NCBI RefSeq assembly: GCF_000380485.1
Contig: NZ_AQYG01000047.1
Coordinates: forward strand, 248,001-312,000
Direction: 5' to 3'
Source of the DNA: Jongsikchunia kroppenstedtii DSM 45133
GTDB taxonomy: Bacteria > Actinomycetota > Actinomycetes > Mycobacteriales > Mycobacteriaceae
DNA: 64,000 bases
The notes under the pieces were generated by a model, which was given only the letters and a program-made list of their open reading frames with translations, ran no database searches and was not told where the DNA came from. Shown here one piece after another: positions 42,173-52,998 of this stretch. How positions within the stretch are numbered: the first letter of the stretch is position 1; every line of letters begins with the position of its first letter. The translations under genes were made by a program, and so were the position numbers.

Positions 42173-42756
42173 TAGTTCTCCTGATTCGCCCCAGGCGCAG
42201 CCTGGTTCTCATTGACGTAGTCGACCGGATACTGGCCGGGGTTGTCCGTGGTTACGAGGGACTCTGTGTACCAAGCGGTTCCGCGCACCGCACGCATCGC
42301 CGCCTTGCGGGTGTCGGGGTCGAGCCGCTGCAGGAACAGCACCCCGTCGAGATGATCGGTCTCGTGCTGGATGCAGCGCGCCATGATGTCGTCCGCAGTG
42401 ATCTCGATGGGCTGGCCGTGCCGATCGAAGCCGCGCACCGTCACCGTGTCATAGCGGGTGGTGTCGGCCCGGACTCCCGGAATCGACAGGCAGCCTTCGG
42501 GTCCGGTCTGCCGAGCATCGCCGACGGGTTCCCAGACCGGGTTGACGATATGGCCGTAGTGACCGCCGCAGTCGAACGCGAAAACCCGCGCCAGTGAGCC
42601 GATCTGGTTGGCGGCGATCCCGGCCCCGCCGTGCGCCTTCATGGTCTCCAGCAGGTCGTCGACGAGCGCGCCGAGCTTGTCGTCGAACTCGGTGACTTCT
42701 TCGGTCCGCGTACGCAGCACGGCCTCGGGATACAACACGATGGATTGGACTGTCAT
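42172..42756 (-). CDS. def: Peptide deformylase
   Basis: This is a 194-residue metalloenzyme. The three family motifs are present: [11 protein letters not shown] near residue 43, EGCLSIPG near 90 (metal Cys) and QHETDH near 130 (HExxH). It removes N-formyl groups from new proteins. It lies 18 bases after priA and overlaps fmt. Confidence 0.95.
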   Translation of the reverse strand: MTVQSIVLYPEAVLRTRTEEVTEFDDKLGALVDDLLETMKAHGGAGIAANQIGSLARVFAFDCGGHYGHIVNPVWEPVGDARQTGPEGCLSIPGVRADTTRYDTVTVRGFDRHGQPIEITADDIMARCIQHETDHLDGVLFLQRLDPDTRKAAMRAVRGTAWYTESLVTTDNPGQYPVDYVNENQAAPGANQEN

Positions 42757-42774
42757 GACACCTCTTTCGCCTGA

Positions 42775-44844
42775 TCAGCCTATCTGTTGCGGATCGATCT
42801 GGACACGGATGGTCCCGGTGGCGCGGCTGGTGGCGCGCAGCACCTGCGCGGTCCGCAGCGCGGCGGCGAGCTCTCGGCCGCGACCGCGGTTGATCCGCAA
42901 CAGGATCCGCTGCACGTCCGCGTCCGGCGCGGCGGCGTCGATACCGGCCGGCGGGCGGGCACCCACGGGCAGTGGCACGGGTCCCAGGACGTCCATGCCC
43001 TCGGGCCGCTCGATCATCGACACGAAGTCCGTGATGTCGCCGACGGCCCCGTCGACGGACGCCATGGTCACCGCGGGCGGCAGGCCCACCTCCGCGCGGC
43101 TCGCCAGCTCGTGACCGGCGAATCCGACCGGATCGAAGCGGATCACCGCCTGCACGACCGGCAGCCCGGCGTCCGCGAGCAGCACGGTGGTGCCATCGCC
43201 GCGGACCTGACCGACTATGCCGAGCCAGCGCCGCAGCGCCTCCTCGGCGGCCCGCAGATCGGCGCGCCCCAGCATCGCCCAGGTATCCAGCAGCAGTGCG
43301 GCGCCGTAGCCGGCTTCGGCGACCGGCTCGGCCCCGGGCGTCGCGACGACCAGTCGCGGACCGTCGGGCACGTCGTCGACGATGGTCGATCCGCCGGATG
43401 TCACGACCGCGACCCCCGGGAACGCGCGGCCCAGTTCCTCGGCCGTCCGCTTGGCGCCGACGACGATCGCCCGCGCCCGGGTGCCGCCGCAATCCGCGCA
43501 GCGGAACGGATTCTGTCCATGGCCGCACCACCGGCACTGCATCTCGGCAGGTGCGGAGCCACGATGCGCCTCCGGCGCCACCAACTGCAGCGGGCCGTGG
43601 CAACGACGGCATCGGGCCGGCTGTCCGCAGGACGCGCAGGCCAATGCCGGGACGTAGCCGCGGCGCGGAACGCTGACGAGCACCGGCCGGTCGGCGTCCA
43701 GCGCCCGGCGCGCGGTGTCGAAGGCGATGGTCGGAATGCGGGCGGCGCGGGCCAGCCGGTCGCGCGCGATCCGCTCGTCGGCGTCGCTCAGCGCGATCAC
43801 CCGGCCCATCCGCTCGCGCACCGTGTTCCTGGGAGCGACCAGATCGTGCGCCCAGCCGGAGTCGACCAGCGCCTGGGTCTCGGCGGTGCGCGAATAACCC
43901 CCGATGACCAGGGCGGCCGACGCGTCGTGGGCCCGCAGCACCGCCACCTCCCGGGTGTGCGGGTACGGCGCGCGCGGTTCGCAGAGGCTCTCGTCGCCGT
44001 CGTCCCACACCACGATCAGTCCGAGATCGCGCGCGGGCGCGAAGATCGCGCTGCGGGTGCCGATCGTCACGGTGGCCGCGCCGCGCAGCACCTGCAGCCA
44101 CCGGCGGTACCGGGCCGACGGCCCGAGCCCGGCGGCCAGCGCGACGACATGATCACCGAGCAGCTCGGTGCACGCGGCCTCCAGCCGATTCAGATCCCGC
44201 TGATCCGGCACGACGATGATCGCCGACTTTCCGGAAGTCACCGTGTGACAGGCGAGTTCGGCGAGACGGCGCGGCCAGTCCTCCCCCGGCAGCGCCTGCC
44301 AGGCGGCCCGCGGCCCGGCGCCGGAGTCCATTGCGGTGACGAACTGCTGGGCGTGGGTGTATTCGGCCCAGTTCGCCAGGTCGGGCGCTGATCCGATCGG
44401 CGCCGCGGGCTCCTTCGGCGCGGCCTGCTCGGTGCGGGCATGACGCGGCGGAATCGCCAGCCGCAGCACGTCGGTCAGCGTGCCCGCATAGCGGTCGGCG
44501 ACCAACCGCGACAATCGCAGCAGCTCCGGCGTCAGCACCTGTTCCGGCGACACCACACGCTCGAGCCAGCCGAGCTTGCCGGGGTGATCGGTGGTCTCGC
44601 GACGCTCGATCAGGTAGCCGTCGACCAGCCGGCCCGCGAAGCGGACACGCACGCGGACGCCCGGCTGTGCCGCCTCGTCCTGTGTGGCGTCGACCTGGTA
44701 GTCGAACTCGCGATCGAGATGGGCCAGCCCGAGCAGCGGCAGGACCCGGGCGATCGGCCGGGTTGGGGCCGCCACGGGGGCGGCCTTCGGCGCGCGGTTG
44801 CGCGCGACCTTGGCCGCCTTGTCGCGGGCGACCTGGTCCGTCAC
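42775..44844 (-). CDS. priA: PriA-like primosome protein, motor motifs degenerate
   Basis: This 689-residue protein has the PriA-type N-terminal DNA-binding domain, a zinc-finger cluster with Cys pairs at [13 protein letters not shown] and [18 protein letters not shown], and the helicase scaffold. The Walker A GSGKT is replaced by VTSGKSA, and Walker B DEEH by WDDGD. Actinobacterial PriA proteins are known to lack helicase activity in this way. The protein probably keeps an assembly role in replication restart. GTG 44844 overlaps the metK stop. Confidence 0.9.
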   Translation of the reverse strand: MTDQVARDKAAKVARNRAPKAAPVAAPTRPIARVLPLLGLAHLDREFDYQVDATQDEAAQPGVRVRVRFAGRLVDGYLIERRETTDHPGKLGWLERVVSPEQVLTPELLRLSRLVADRYAGTLTDVLRLAIPPRHARTEQAAPKEPAAPIGSAPDLANWAEYTHAQQFVTAMDSGAGPRAAWQALPGEDWPRRLAELACHTVTSGKSAIIVVPDQRDLNRLEAACTELLGDHVVALAAGLGPSARYRRWLQVLRGAATVTIGTRSAIFAPARDLGLIVVWDDGDESLCEPRAPYPHTREVAVLRAHDASAALVIGGYSRTAETQALVDSGWAHDLVAPRNTVRERMGRVIALSDADERIARDRLARAARIPTIAFDTARRALDADRPVLVSVPRRGYVPALACASCGQPARCRRCHGPLQLVAPEAHRGSAPAEMQCRWCGHGQNPFRCADCGGTRARAIVVGAKRTAEELGRAFPGVAVVTSGGSTIVDDVPDGPRLVVATPGAEPVAEAGYGAALLLDTWAMLGRADLRAAEEALRRWLGIVGQVRGDGTTVLLADAGLPVVQAVIRFDPVGFAGHELASRAEVGLPPAVTMASVDGAVGDITDFVSMIERPEGMDVLGPVPLPVGARPPAGIDAAAPDADVQRILLRINRGRGRELAAALRTAQVLRATSRATGTIRVQIDPQQIG

Positions 44845-46052
44845 AAGCCGGCGGCCGCCTTCAGGTCGGCGGCGCGGTCGGTGTTCTCCCACGGCAGATC
44901 GATGTCGGTACGACCGAAGTGGCCGTACGCGGCGGTCGGCGCGTAGATCGGCCGCAGCAGGTCGAGGTCGCGGATGATCGCGCCCGGACGCAGGTCGAAG
45001 ACCTCGGAGATCGCCTTCTGAATGTGGTTCGGGTCGACCTTCTCGGTGCCGAACGTCTCGACGAACAGGCCGACCGGCGCGGCCTTGCCGATGGCATAGG
45101 CGACCTGCACCTCGATCCGGTTGGCCAGGCCCGCGGCGACCGCGTTCTTGGCGACCCAGCGCATCGCGTACGCCGCGCTGCGGTCGACCTTCGACGGGTC
45201 CTTGCCGGAGAACGCGCCGCCGCCGTGGCGGGCCATGCCGCCGTAGGTGTCGACGATGATCTTGCGGCCGGTCAGACCGGCGTCGCCCATCGGACCGCCG
45301 AGCACGAACTTGCCGGTCGGGTTGACCAGCAGACGCACGTCGGAGGTGTCCAGGGTCGGCAGGTCGATATCGGCGAAGACCGAGCCGAGCACCTTGTCGC
45401 GGATGTCCGGGGTGAGCAGGCCGTCGATATCGATGTCGGCGGCGTGCTGGGTGGAGACGACCACGGTGTCGAGGCGGACCGGCTTGTCGCCGTCGTATTC
45501 GATGGTGACCTGCGTCTTGCCGTCCGGACGCAGGTACGGCAGCACGCCGGACTTGCGGACCTCGGTCAGCCGCCGCGACAGGCGATGGGCCAGCGCGATC
45601 GGGACCGGCATCAGTTCCGGGCTCTCGTCGGAGGCGTAGCCGAACATCAGCCCCTGGTCGCCGGCGCCCTGCTTGGCGATCTCGTCCTCGGTGATGCCCT
45701 CGACCCGCGACTCGTAGGCGTTGTCGACACCCTGCGCGATCTCCGGCGACTGGGCGCCGATCGCGACATTGACACCACAGGAATTGCCGTCGAAGCCCTT
45801 GGCCGACGAGTCGTAGCCGATCTCGAGGACCTTGTCGCGGACGATCTTGGGGATGTCGGCGTAGGCGGAGGTGTTCACCTCACCGGCCACGTGCACCTGG
45901 CCGGTGGTGACCAGGGTCTCCACGGCCACGCGCGCCCGCGGATCGGCCGTCAGCAACGCGTCGAGGATCGAATCGCTGATGGCATCACAGATCTTGTCCG
46001 GATGACCCTCGGTGACCGATTCGCTGGTGAATAGCCGACTACCGGTGCTCAC
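44841..46052 (-). CDS. metK: S-adenosylmethionine synthetase
   Basis: This 403-residue enzyme makes SAM from methionine and ATP. It contains [18 protein letters not shown] at the N-terminus, [12 protein letters not shown] near 119 and [19 protein letters not shown] near 255. No riboswitch is seen upstream. It overlaps priA by four bases and is divergent from the MOSC gene. Confidence 0.97.
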   Translation of the reverse strand: MSTGSRLFTSESVTEGHPDKICDAISDSILDALLTADPRARVAVETLVTTGQVHVAGEVNTSAYADIPKIVRDKVLEIGYDSSAKGFDGNSCGVNVAIGAQSPEIAQGVDNAYESRVEGITEDEIAKQGAGDQGLMFGYASDESPELMPVPIALAHRLSRRLTEVRKSGVLPYLRPDGKTQVTIEYDGDKPVRLDTVVVSTQHAADIDIDGLLTPDIRDKVLGSVFADIDLPTLDTSDVRLLVNPTGKFVLGGPMGDAGLTGRKIIVDTYGGMARHGGGAFSGKDPSKVDRSAAYAMRWVAKNAVAAGLANRIEVQVAYAIGKAAPVGLFVETFGTEKVDPNHIQKAISEVFDLRPGAIIRDLDLLRPIYAPTAAYGHFGRTDIDLPWENTDRAADLKAAAGL

Positions 46053-46174
46053 AAATATCCCTCTCGCGTCGAAACTCGGGCAACACCACGACAGTAGTCG
46101 CAGCGTGTCGTTGCCGCCCCTTTGGACTCCCCTTGAGTTGGACTCCGGCCGGATGCAGGGACCAGACTGCTGGA

Positions 46175-47041
46175 ATGCCCCTTGAGGTCGCGTCGCTGCA
46201 TCGCTACCCGGTGAAGTCGACGCGCGGGCACGATCTGCGGCATGCCGAGCTGGATCCCTGGGGGCTGCGCGGGGATCGCCGATGGATGCTGATCGGCGCG
46301 GACGGCGAATGCGCCACCGCCCGCGTGTACCCGTCGCTGCTGTCGGTGACGGCCGAGTTCGACCCCGCGACCGCGACGCTCACCCTGAATCGCCCGGGCA
46401 TCGACACGCTGGTCGTGGCGGTCCCCGACGGCCCGCCGGAGGCGGTGACGGTGCACCGCAAGCCGGCCACCGGTGTGGATGCCGGCACCGCGGCGCACGC
46501 CTGGTTCAGCGCGCTCACCGGCGACCCGGTGCGGCTCATGTACCAGCGCCGACCGCAGGACCGGCCGACGAATCCGGATTGGTCACTGCCCGGCGATCGG
46601 GTCTCGTTCGCCGATGCCTATCCCCTGCTGGTCTGCACGACCGCATCCCTCGATGCGCTCAACGATCTGATCGCCGAGGGCCGCTTCGCCGACGAGGCTC
46701 CCCTGGACATGCGCCGATTCCGACCCAACGCGGTGATCGCCGGCACCGGCATGCACCCGTGGATCGAGGACGGTTGGCGGCGAATCCGGCTGGGCGAGGT
46801 CACCTTTCGGGTGACCAAGGGGTCGGCGCGGTGCATCCTGACGACCACGGATCCGGACAGCTGCGAACGCGGCCGCGAGCCGCTGGCGACACTGGCCAAG
46901 CACCGGCGTTTCGACGGTCAGTCCTGGTTCGGGGTCAATGTCATTCCCGAGGTCTCCGTAGACGATGACGCCGCTCTCACCGTCGGCGACGGCGTCGAAA
47001 TTCTGGACGCCGTCGACCATCGTGGCGGTCCGCCGCGGTGA
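46175..47041 (+). CDS. MOSC-domain protein
   Basis: This 288-residue protein has an N-terminal beta-barrel MOSC_N part ([24 protein letters not shown]) and a C-terminal MOSC domain with conserved Cys in [15 protein letters not shown] near residue 226. MOSC proteins handle sulfur or molybdenum-cofactor chemistry, for example mARC-type amidoxime reductases. The gene stands alone on the plus strand between metK and coaBC; the partner is unknown. ATG 46175 gives the full MOSC_N start. Confidence 0.85.
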   Translation: MPLEVASLHRYPVKSTRGHDLRHAELDPWGLRGDRRWMLIGADGECATARVYPSLLSVTAEFDPATATLTLNRPGIDTLVVAVPDGPPEAVTVHRKPATGVDAGTAAHAWFSALTGDPVRLMYQRRPQDRPTNPDWSLPGDRVSFADAYPLLVCTTASLDALNDLIAEGRFADEAPLDMRRFRPNAVIAGTGMHPWIEDGWRRIRLGEVTFRVTKGSARCILTTTDPDSCERGREPLATLAKHRRFDGQSWFGVNVIPEVSVDDDAALTVGDGVEILDAVDHRGGPPR

Positions 47042-47063
47042 CAGGGCGTCCGGAAAAGTCGTT

Positions 47064-48290
47064 CTAGCGCTTGAGGATTCCGCTGACCGAGTCGAGGATG
47101 CGGGTTGCCATCAGTGTTTTGGAACCCAGCGGCAGCGCCGTCTCCTGGCCGCCGTCGGCGAGGATCCACCCGGTGTTGTCGTCCATCCCGAACGCCTTGC
47201 CGTCGCCGACGGCGTTGACGACGAGCAGGTCGCACCCCTTGCGCGCCAGCTTCTCCCGGCCGTGATCGAGCACTCCACCGTGCTCGTCGCCGGTCTCCGC
47301 CGCGAAGCCCACGATCACTGTCTCGGCCGTGATGTCACCGGCCGCCCGTGCGGTCACCGCGGCGCGCAGGATATCGGGGTTGGTGTCCAGTTCGATCGGC
47401 GCCGGACGGTCGCCGTTCTTCTTGATCTTCGAATCGGCCACCGACAGCGGCTTGAAGTCGGCGACCGCCGCCGCCATGATCAGCACATCGGTTTCGGTTG
47501 CGCGGGTGGCGATTTCAGCGGCCAACTGGTCGGCCGTGGTGATCCGGATGACGTCGACACCCGCCGGATCGGCGAGGTCGGCGGTGGTACCGGCGACCAG
47601 TGTCACGCGCGCGCCGCGCTGGGCAGCCGCCCGCGCCAGCGCGTAGCCCTGCTTGCCGGAGCTGCGGTTGCCGAGGAAGCGGACCGGATCGAGCGGCTCG
47701 CGGGTTCCGCCGGCGCTGACCAGTACCCGCACACCTTCGAGGTCGCGGGGCAGCGCGTCGGGACGTTCGAGCATCAGCTCGCCGAGCAGCGCGATCTCCT
47801 GCGGATCCGGCAGCCGTCCCGCACCGGTGTCGGCGCCGGTCAGCCGTCCCGAGGCGGGCGTCAGGACCGTCGCGCCGTGATCACGCAGTGTCTGCACATT
47901 GGCCACCGTCGCGGGGTGCTCCCACATCTCGGTGTGCATCGCGGGCGCGAACACCACCGGACAGCGGGCCGTCAGCAGGGTTGCGGTCAACAGGTCGTCG
48001 GCGCGGCCGGCTGCGGCCCGGGCCATCAGATCCGCCGTAGCCGGTGCGACGAGCACCAGGTCGGCCTCCTGGCCGAGCCGCACGTGCGGGACCTGCGGAA
48101 CGTCGGCGAAGACACCAGTCTGCACCGGGTTGCCGGACAGCGCTTCGAACGTGGCTCTGCCGACGAATTCGAGCGCGGATTCGGTCGGGATGACCCGAAC
48201 GTGATGGCCGGACTCGGTGAAGTGCCGGATGATCGAGCAGGCCTTATAGGCGGCGATGCCGCCGCCGACCCCGATGACGATGTTCGACAT
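47064..48290 (-). CDS. coaBC: Bifunctional CoaBC (phosphopantothenoylcysteine synthetase/decarboxylase)
   Basis: This is a 408-residue protein. The N-terminal flavin decarboxylase has GVGGGIAAYKAC and FAPAMHTEMWEHPAT, with His in place of the usual Asn, as in other actinobacteria. The C-terminal CoaB has SAGGTREPLDPVRFLGNRSSG, AAAVADF and SKIKK. It makes 4'-phosphopantetheine for coenzyme A. It is downstream of rpoZ and gmk in the conserved order. Confidence 0.95.
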   Translation of the reverse strand: MSNIVIGVGGGIAAYKACSIIRHFTESGHHVRVIPTESALEFVGRATFEALSGNPVQTGVFADVPQVPHVRLGQEADLVLVAPATADLMARAAAGRADDLLTATLLTARCPVVFAPAMHTEMWEHPATVANVQTLRDHGATVLTPASGRLTGADTGAGRLPDPQEIALLGELMLERPDALPRDLEGVRVLVSAGGTREPLDPVRFLGNRSSGKQGYALARAAAQRGARVTLVAGTTADLADPAGVDVIRITTADQLAAEIATRATETDVLIMAAAVADFKPLSVADSKIKKNGDRPAPIELDTNPDILRAAVTARAAGDITAETVIVGFAAETGDEHGGVLDHGREKLARKGCDLLVVNAVGDGKAFGMDDNTGWILADGGQETALPLGSKTLMATRILDSVSGILKR

Positions 48291-48340
48291 GGTGTCCTCG
48301 CCCCCGTCTCGCCCTTCAGCGTGCACGAACAGGCCGGTGA

Positions 48341-48646
48341 CTACTCGCCTTCGGTGTGCTCGAGCAGGTCGGTGTGGATCTCGCGCATCGCAATCGACAG
48401 CGGCTTCTCCTGAAGACCCGGCTCGACCAGCGGGCCGACGTACTCGAGAATGCCGTCGCCGAGCTGGTTGTAGTAGTCGTTGATCTGGCGCGCGCGCTTG
48501 GCGGCGTAGATGACCAGCGCGTACTTCGAGGAGGCGCGTTCGAGCAGCTCATCGATCGGCGGGTTGGTGATGCCCAGCGGCGTGTCGTACGCGTCGAACT
48601 GCTCGTCCGCGGCGGTCACGGCGTCGATCGGGGTGGGGGTGCTCAA
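48341..48646 (-). CDS. rpoZ: RNA polymerase omega subunit
   Basis: This 101-residue protein contains [37 protein letters not shown], the core of omega that clamps the beta-prime subunit. It ends with the actinobacterial extension. It is between gmk and coaBC, as is universal in this group. Confidence 0.96.
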   Translation of the reverse strand: MSTPTPIDAVTAADEQFDAYDTPLGITNPPIDELLERASSKYALVIYAAKRARQINDYYNQLGDGILEYVGPLVEPGLQEKPLSIAMREIHTDLLEHTEGE

Positions 48647-48704
48647 CGAAGATCTCCTACGGCTGTTGCTCTGGTGAGGACTCGGCTCGGAACTTTTCTG
48701 CGGT

Positions 48705-49346
48705 TCAGTCTGGTCCGACCAGCAAGGATACCAACTCCTTGGCCACTCGGTCGACTTCGTCGTTCACGATGACGTGGTCGTAGTCGTTCGCGCGGCTCAA
48801 TTCCTCGCGCGCGGTCTGCAGTCGGCGCTCGATGACCTCGGGCGTCTCGGTGCCCCGCCCGGTCAGTCGCTCAACCAGGACATCCCAGCTCGGCGGCGCC
48901 AGGAAGACGGTGATCGCCTCCGGAATCCGCGCCCGCACGTTGTCGGCACCGGCCAGATCGACCTCGACCAGGATCGGCTTGCCCGCCGCCATCGCATCCA
49001 GGACCGGCTGCGCCGGCGTGCCGGATCGCTGCAGGCCACCGTGGATTTCGGCCCATTCCAGCAGTTCGCCGGCGTCGATCATGCGATCGAATTCGGCACG
49101 GCTGACGAAGCGATAGTCGACACCGTCCCGCTCGCCCGCCCGCGGCTCCCGCGTGGTCGCCGAGACGCTGAACACAAGTTCCGGCAGTAGTTCCTTCAGC
49201 CGGCGGACCACACTTGATTTTCCAACGGCCGAGGGGCCGACCAGTACAACCAGCCGACCCCTCGAACCGTTAGTTCGTGCGCTCAGAACCTCAGCCCAGA
49301 TCGAACTTGGCGAGCAGCGCCTTGCGCTGACGGTCGCCCAGTCCAC
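48705..49346 (-). CDS. gmk: Guanylate kinase
   Basis: This enzyme phosphorylates GMP to GDP. The P-loop is [30 protein letters not shown] and [10 protein letters not shown] bind GMP. The only in-frame ATG/GTG/TTG upstream of the P-loop is GTG 49346, which lies 56 bases inside mihF and gives 213 residues. A CTG or other rare start near 49285 is the alternative. The start should be treated as uncertain. Confidence 0.9.
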   Translation of the reverse strand: MDWATVSARRCSPSSIWAEVLSARTNGSRGRLVVLVGPSAVGKSSVVRRLKELLPELVFSVSATTREPRAGERDGVDYRFVSRAEFDRMIDAGELLEWAEIHGGLQRSGTPAQPVLDAMAAGKPILVEVDLAGADNVRARIPEAITVFLAPPSWDVLVERLTGRGTETPEVIERRLQTAREELSRANDYDHVIVNDEVDRVAKELVSLLVGPD

Positions 49347-49608
49347 GCAGCCGACGGGTCGGCGCGATCTCCAGCTCGGTCATGATCTCCTGCGCCTTGA
49401 CCTTGCCCACCTTGGGCAGGGCCTCGAGCAGCGCCGACACCTTCATCTTGCCGAGGATCTCATCGGTCTCAGCGTCCTTGAGCACCTGCTTGAGATCGGT
49501 GCCGCCGCGCTTCAGGCGCTCCTTCAGCTCCGCGCGTGCGCGACGGGCAGCTGCGGCCTTCTCCAACGCAGCTGCGCGCTGCTCCGGGGTCAACTGTGGA
49601 AGGGCCAC
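49291..49608 (-). CDS. mihF: Integration host factor MihF
   Basis: This 105-residue protein is the actinobacterial DNA-bending factor: [19 protein letters not shown] start, [28 protein letters not shown] core with a helix-hairpin-helix-like DNA-binding region. It is GTG-started with GGAGGAAC just before. It shares 56 bases with the annotated gmk start. In M. tuberculosis it follows pyrF directly; here 13.7 kb intervene. Confidence 0.95.
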   Translation of the reverse strand: MALPQLTPEQRAAALEKAAAARRARAELKERLKRGGTDLKQVLKDAETDEILGKMKVSALLEALPKVGKVKAQEIMTELEIAPTRRLRGLGDRQRKALLAKFDLG

Positions 49609-49986
49609 GGTTCCTCCATATCGTGTGGTTCGTCGTGGCGGTCGCCGCGTTCGCGATGACCACCAGCGCCTTTTGAGGCAGCGAAAGCGACCGTACTCAC
49701 CTCACCTGCGATTTGCGACCCCTACCCCGGCGTTTTCCCATGAAATCGCGTGCGGTATCGCGTCCGGCGGCCTCACATCGGCGAGCGTCTCGCTATGACG
49801 TCCAAAATTTTCCGAATCCGCGAATCTATTTGGACAGCAACATGTTTCGCCCACCAAGTGACACAGCACACATTTTCGGGCGGTCACCAGCGGTTGTGAT
49901 GGGTGTTACTGGTGTTCTCACCGGCGAAAACCCAATTTTCCTGCAGGTTTGCGCGTGTCGCAGACCGTTTTGTCGGTTTCTTCCGA
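49609..49986. other. 378-base non-coding gap upstream of mihF
   Basis: This holds the mihF ribosome site and, presumably, its promoter. The middle is richer in A and T than the surroundings (AAAATTTTCC near 49803). No gene or strong hairpin is seen. It marks the left edge of the inserted region. Confidence 0.5.
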
Positions 49987-50859
49987 TCAACCGGGCATGT
50001 CCGCGGTCAGGAAATCGACCACGCGACGCTGCGCCGCGGCGGCATCCGGATGCGCGAACAGGGCGAAATGGCTGCCACCGGCGATGTTCAGCAGCTCCGC
50101 GCCGGGTATCTCCTCGACCGCGTGCTCGCTGTGATCGGGCGTCACGTCGGTATCCGCGGTTCCCTGCACGACTAGCGTCGGCGTCGTGACCTGCGCCAAT
50201 TCCAGCGAACCGAACGCCTCGAACTGGGCCAGATCGTTGTCGTAACCACGGCGGCGCGTTCGGTCCCTGAAAGCGGTGGGCGTCATATCCAGGACGAAGC
50301 TCCGGGCCGCGGGGTCGGACATCACAGCGGCGACGGCGGCCTTGAGCTCGTCGCCGCGCAGGCTGCTCTCGCTGCTCAACGCCCCGGCCACGATGTCCCC
50401 CGGCCGATACTTGACCAGTGTCCGGACCATCCGGCGGCCCGCGCCTGTATCGAACATCAGCCGATCGGCCAGGCCCGGCCGGGGTTCGACGAACGGTTTG
50501 CTGAGGGCGGCGAAGGCCACCAGCGCCCGGATGCGCTCCGGATGGCGCACGGCCAGCCGATATCCCATCGGACCGCTGCCCGACCAGGTGAACACGCCCG
50601 CCCGATCGATGCCGAGGGTGTCCAGCAGCGCGATGACCAGGTCGGCCTGCTCATCCGGCGTGCGGCCGGAGTCGAGCGGCGTACCGAGGTAGCCAGGACG
50701 CGACAGGACGATCGACGTGACACGGTCGGCCGGGAGGATTCTCGCCATCAACGCCGCGGCGTCGATCCCGCCCGGACTCCCGTGCAGCACGACGACCGGC
50801 ACCCCCGTTCCGGACTGGTCGTATTCCACCGGACCGCGAGCCGTATCGATAACCGTCAT
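49987..50859 (-). CDS. Alpha/beta hydrolase
   Basis: This is a 290-residue hydrolase. VVVLHGSPGG forms the oxyanion hole near residue 25, WSGSGPMGYRLAV the nucleophile elbow (Ser) near 100, and GGSHFALF supplies the catalytic His near 270. GAGGAGG six bases before ATG 50859 fixes the start. It lies 11 bases after the histidine kinase gene and in the same operon as a two-component system, which is unusual. The substrate is unknown. Confidence 0.85.
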   Translation of the reverse strand: MTVIDTARGPVEYDQSGTGVPVVVLHGSPGGIDAAALMARILPADRVTSIVLSRPGYLGTPLDSGRTPDEQADLVIALLDTLGIDRAGVFTWSGSGPMGYRLAVRHPERIRALVAFAALSKPFVEPRPGLADRLMFDTGAGRRMVRTLVKYRPGDIVAGALSSESSLRGDELKAAVAAVMSDPAARSFVLDMTPTAFRDRTRRRGYDNDLAQFEAFGSLELAQVTTPTLVVQGTADTDVTPDHSEHAVEEIPGAELLNIAGGSHFALFAHPDAAAAQRRVVDFLTADMPG

Positions 50860-50870
50860 GTCATGCCTCC

Positions 50871-52166
50871 TCAGTGCCCCGTTTCGTTCACCGGCAACAT
50901 CGGCACCAGCGCAATCGCCACCGTGCCACCGTTCGGCGCCGGACCGATCGACAGCGCGCCGCCCTGCGCCTCCAGCCGGACCCGCCGGGAGATCAGCCCG
51001 AGGTGTCCATCTCGCAGTCGGGCCGCCTGTCGTTCGGGGTCGGCGGCGGCCTCCGATATCCCGACACCATCGTCGACGATCACCAATCGGGCCTGTCCGT
51101 CGCCGCATTCGGCGGTGACCTCCACCCGACCCGCGCGCGCATGTTTCACGACGTTCTGCAACAGCTCGCGCGCGGTGGCGAACAGCAGCTGATCGACGGC
51201 GGTGGTGCCCGCCGGCCAGCCGGCGGTATCGACCAGCACTTGAACCCCGTTCGCCGACAGCGGCTTCACCGCGTCGTCGAGCGCCGCGGCCAACCCATGC
51301 TGTTCCAGCGCTGCCGGATGCAGCCCGGTCAACGTGGTGCGCAGCAGTGCGGTCGTCTGTCGGAGCGCGTCGTCGACGCGGCCCAGCGTGCCGACCGTCG
51401 TCGCGCCGTTCATGCCGATGCGGCCGGACTCCGGATGCAGATCGCCCAGTTCCTGACGCGCCGCCAGGACGTACTGCAGCGCGCCGTCATGCAACGACTC
51501 GGCGAGCAGGCCCCGCTCGCGGGCCTCGATCTGAAGCACCTCGTCCAGCAGCAGCGACCGATCACGCGCCAGCGCAGCGATCGTGTCGACACGGGACCGC
51601 TGAATCCGTGACAACCAGACACTGCCCAGGCACAACGCGGCGATCACGCCGGTCCGCAGCAGGATCGACGACCAGGGCTCACGCCCGTTGGCCACTCGCC
51701 CGGCCACCGATGCGAGGAAGTAGACGACCACGGTCGGCACGGCCACCACCGCCGACACCGCAGGACTGAGCTGCGTCGCCGCGATCACCGGGATCAGTGC
51801 GAACCCGGCGATCAGAATGTCCGACGTCCAGCTCTCGACATTCGATCGGCTCGCCAGGACCGCCAGCACCGTCAACGCCAGCATGTCGACGAACGGCGAG
51901 ATCACCGCGAGCCGGCCGACCAGCCGGGGTCGGCGCAACAACACGGTATGCAGGAGCACACACCACGCGGCGTAGAGCACCGCCACCGCGACCGTCGCGG
52001 CCTCATTGTTGACCGGCGGATCGAATGCCACGACACCGATCACGAACAACGCCAGCAGCATTCGCAGCATCGCCTGCACCTGCAGCCCGCGCGATGCATG
52101 CTCGGCCATCACGTTCCGGATGGCCGATGCTTCGACACCTGCCGCGCCCGGCGTCACGTCGCCCAT
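50871..52166 (-). CDS. Sensor histidine kinase (NarL/HisKA_3 class)
   Basis: This 431-residue protein has about six N-terminal membrane helices (about 35-200) with no large outer loop. The dimerisation and phosphorylation box is ESLHDGALQYVLAAR (His near 228). The ATPase domain has ELLQNVVKHARAG (N box), DDGVGI and the GHLGL lid. It should phosphorylate the response regulator encoded six bases upstream. The signal is probably sensed within the membrane. Confidence 0.88.
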   Translation of the reverse strand: MGDVTPGAAGVEASAIRNVMAEHASRGLQVQAMLRMLLALFVIGVVAFDPPVNNEAATVAVAVLYAAWCVLLHTVLLRRPRLVGRLAVISPFVDMLALTVLAVLASRSNVESWTSDILIAGFALIPVIAATQLSPAVSAVVAVPTVVVYFLASVAGRVANGREPWSSILLRTGVIAALCLGSVWLSRIQRSRVDTIAALARDRSLLLDEVLQIEARERGLLAESLHDGALQYVLAARQELGDLHPESGRIGMNGATTVGTLGRVDDALRQTTALLRTTLTGLHPAALEQHGLAAALDDAVKPLSANGVQVLVDTAGWPAGTTAVDQLLFATARELLQNVVKHARAGRVEVTAECGDGQARLVIVDDGVGISEAAADPERQAARLRDGHLGLISRRVRLEAQGGALSIGPAPNGGTVAIALVPMLPVNETGH

Positions 52167-52171
52167 GTCGG

Positions 52172-52810
52172 CTACTCGATGAGCCGGCGCCGCATGCCTT
52201 CGGCAACCGCGGCGGCACGATCGGAGACACCCAGCTTCTGATACAGGTTCTGCGCGTGCGTCTTCACCGTCGACGCACCGATGAACAGCTCACTCGCGAT
52301 CTGCGGAATCGACTGCCCACGCGAGAACCCCTTGAGCACCTGGCTCTCTCGCTCGGTGAGCATCGGCCCCGACGTCGCCGCATTGGCCTGGATCTCGCCC
52401 ACGAGTGCGGCCGCCAACTCGGGTGGCACGACGGTCTTGCCGCCCGCGATCTGCATCACCGCCGCGACGAGGTCGTCGCGGCTCGACTCCTTGGAGAGAT
52501 AGCCGCCCGCGCCGGCCTGCAGCGCCTGATACACCACCGGCGAGTCGGTAATCGCAGACAGCAGGAGCACTTTGGTGCGCAGACCATTACGCACCAGCGC
52601 CTGCGTGAGCTCGATCCCGTCCATCTGCGGCATCTGGTAGTCGACCACGGCGACATCCGGATCGGCGCCGGCGATCACCTCCAGCGCCGCCCGTCCGTCG
52701 GCCGCCTCGCCCACCACCGAGATTCGGCCACTGGCCACCAGGCCGCGGGTCACGCCGTCCCGGAAGAACGGGTGATCGTCCACCACCACAACCGATACCA
52801 GCTGGTTCAT
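52172..52810 (-). CDS. NarL/LuxR-family response regulator
   Basis: This is a 212-residue regulator. The receiver domain has VVVDDHPFFRDG at the N-terminus, phospho-acceptor Asp in VAVVDYQMPQMDG near residue 56, and Lys in YLSKESS. The C-terminal LuxR helix-turn-helix has LTERESQVLKGFSRGQSIPQIASEL near 150. It heads the operon with the kinase and hydrolase and is divergent from the first paralogous secreted protein, its likely target. Confidence 0.9.
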   Translation of the reverse strand: MNQLVSVVVVDDHPFFRDGVTRGLVASGRISVVGEAADGRAALEVIAGADPDVAVVDYQMPQMDGIELTQALVRNGLRTKVLLLSAITDSPVVYQALQAGAGGYLSKESSRDDLVAAVMQIAGGKTVVPPELAAALVGEIQANAATSGPMLTERESQVLKGFSRGQSIPQIASELFIGASTVKTHAQNLYQKLGVSDRAAAVAEGMRRRLIE

Positions 52811-52905
52811 CGCCGCCCCCTTGCGTTGGATATTAGGCCCTCATCACGGCTGTCCTCCCCCGATTGGTGGATGCCGAATTCACCCGCTCGATCACCCGAT
52901 CACCC

Positions 52906-52947
52906 GAGTTCTTTCCGCTCTCATCGGCGGCAAAGTCATTGGTGTCA
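52906..52947 (+). promoter_or_regulatory. Conserved 42-base element, copy 1
   Basis: This stretch from GAGTTCTTTCCG to CATTGGTGTCA matches 39 of 42 bases at 57393-57434; the three mismatches are consecutive. It lies 51 bases before the first paralogous protein gene. A weaker match (CTCCCCCGA-TGG-GGA) extends about 50 bases upstream in both copies. It could be a promoter/operator for the adjacent two-component system, or an mRNA leader element. Confidence 0.75.
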
Positions 52948-52998
52948 CCAGGACAAACACCAAACACACCGCAACATCAACCACACCAGGAGAAACCG

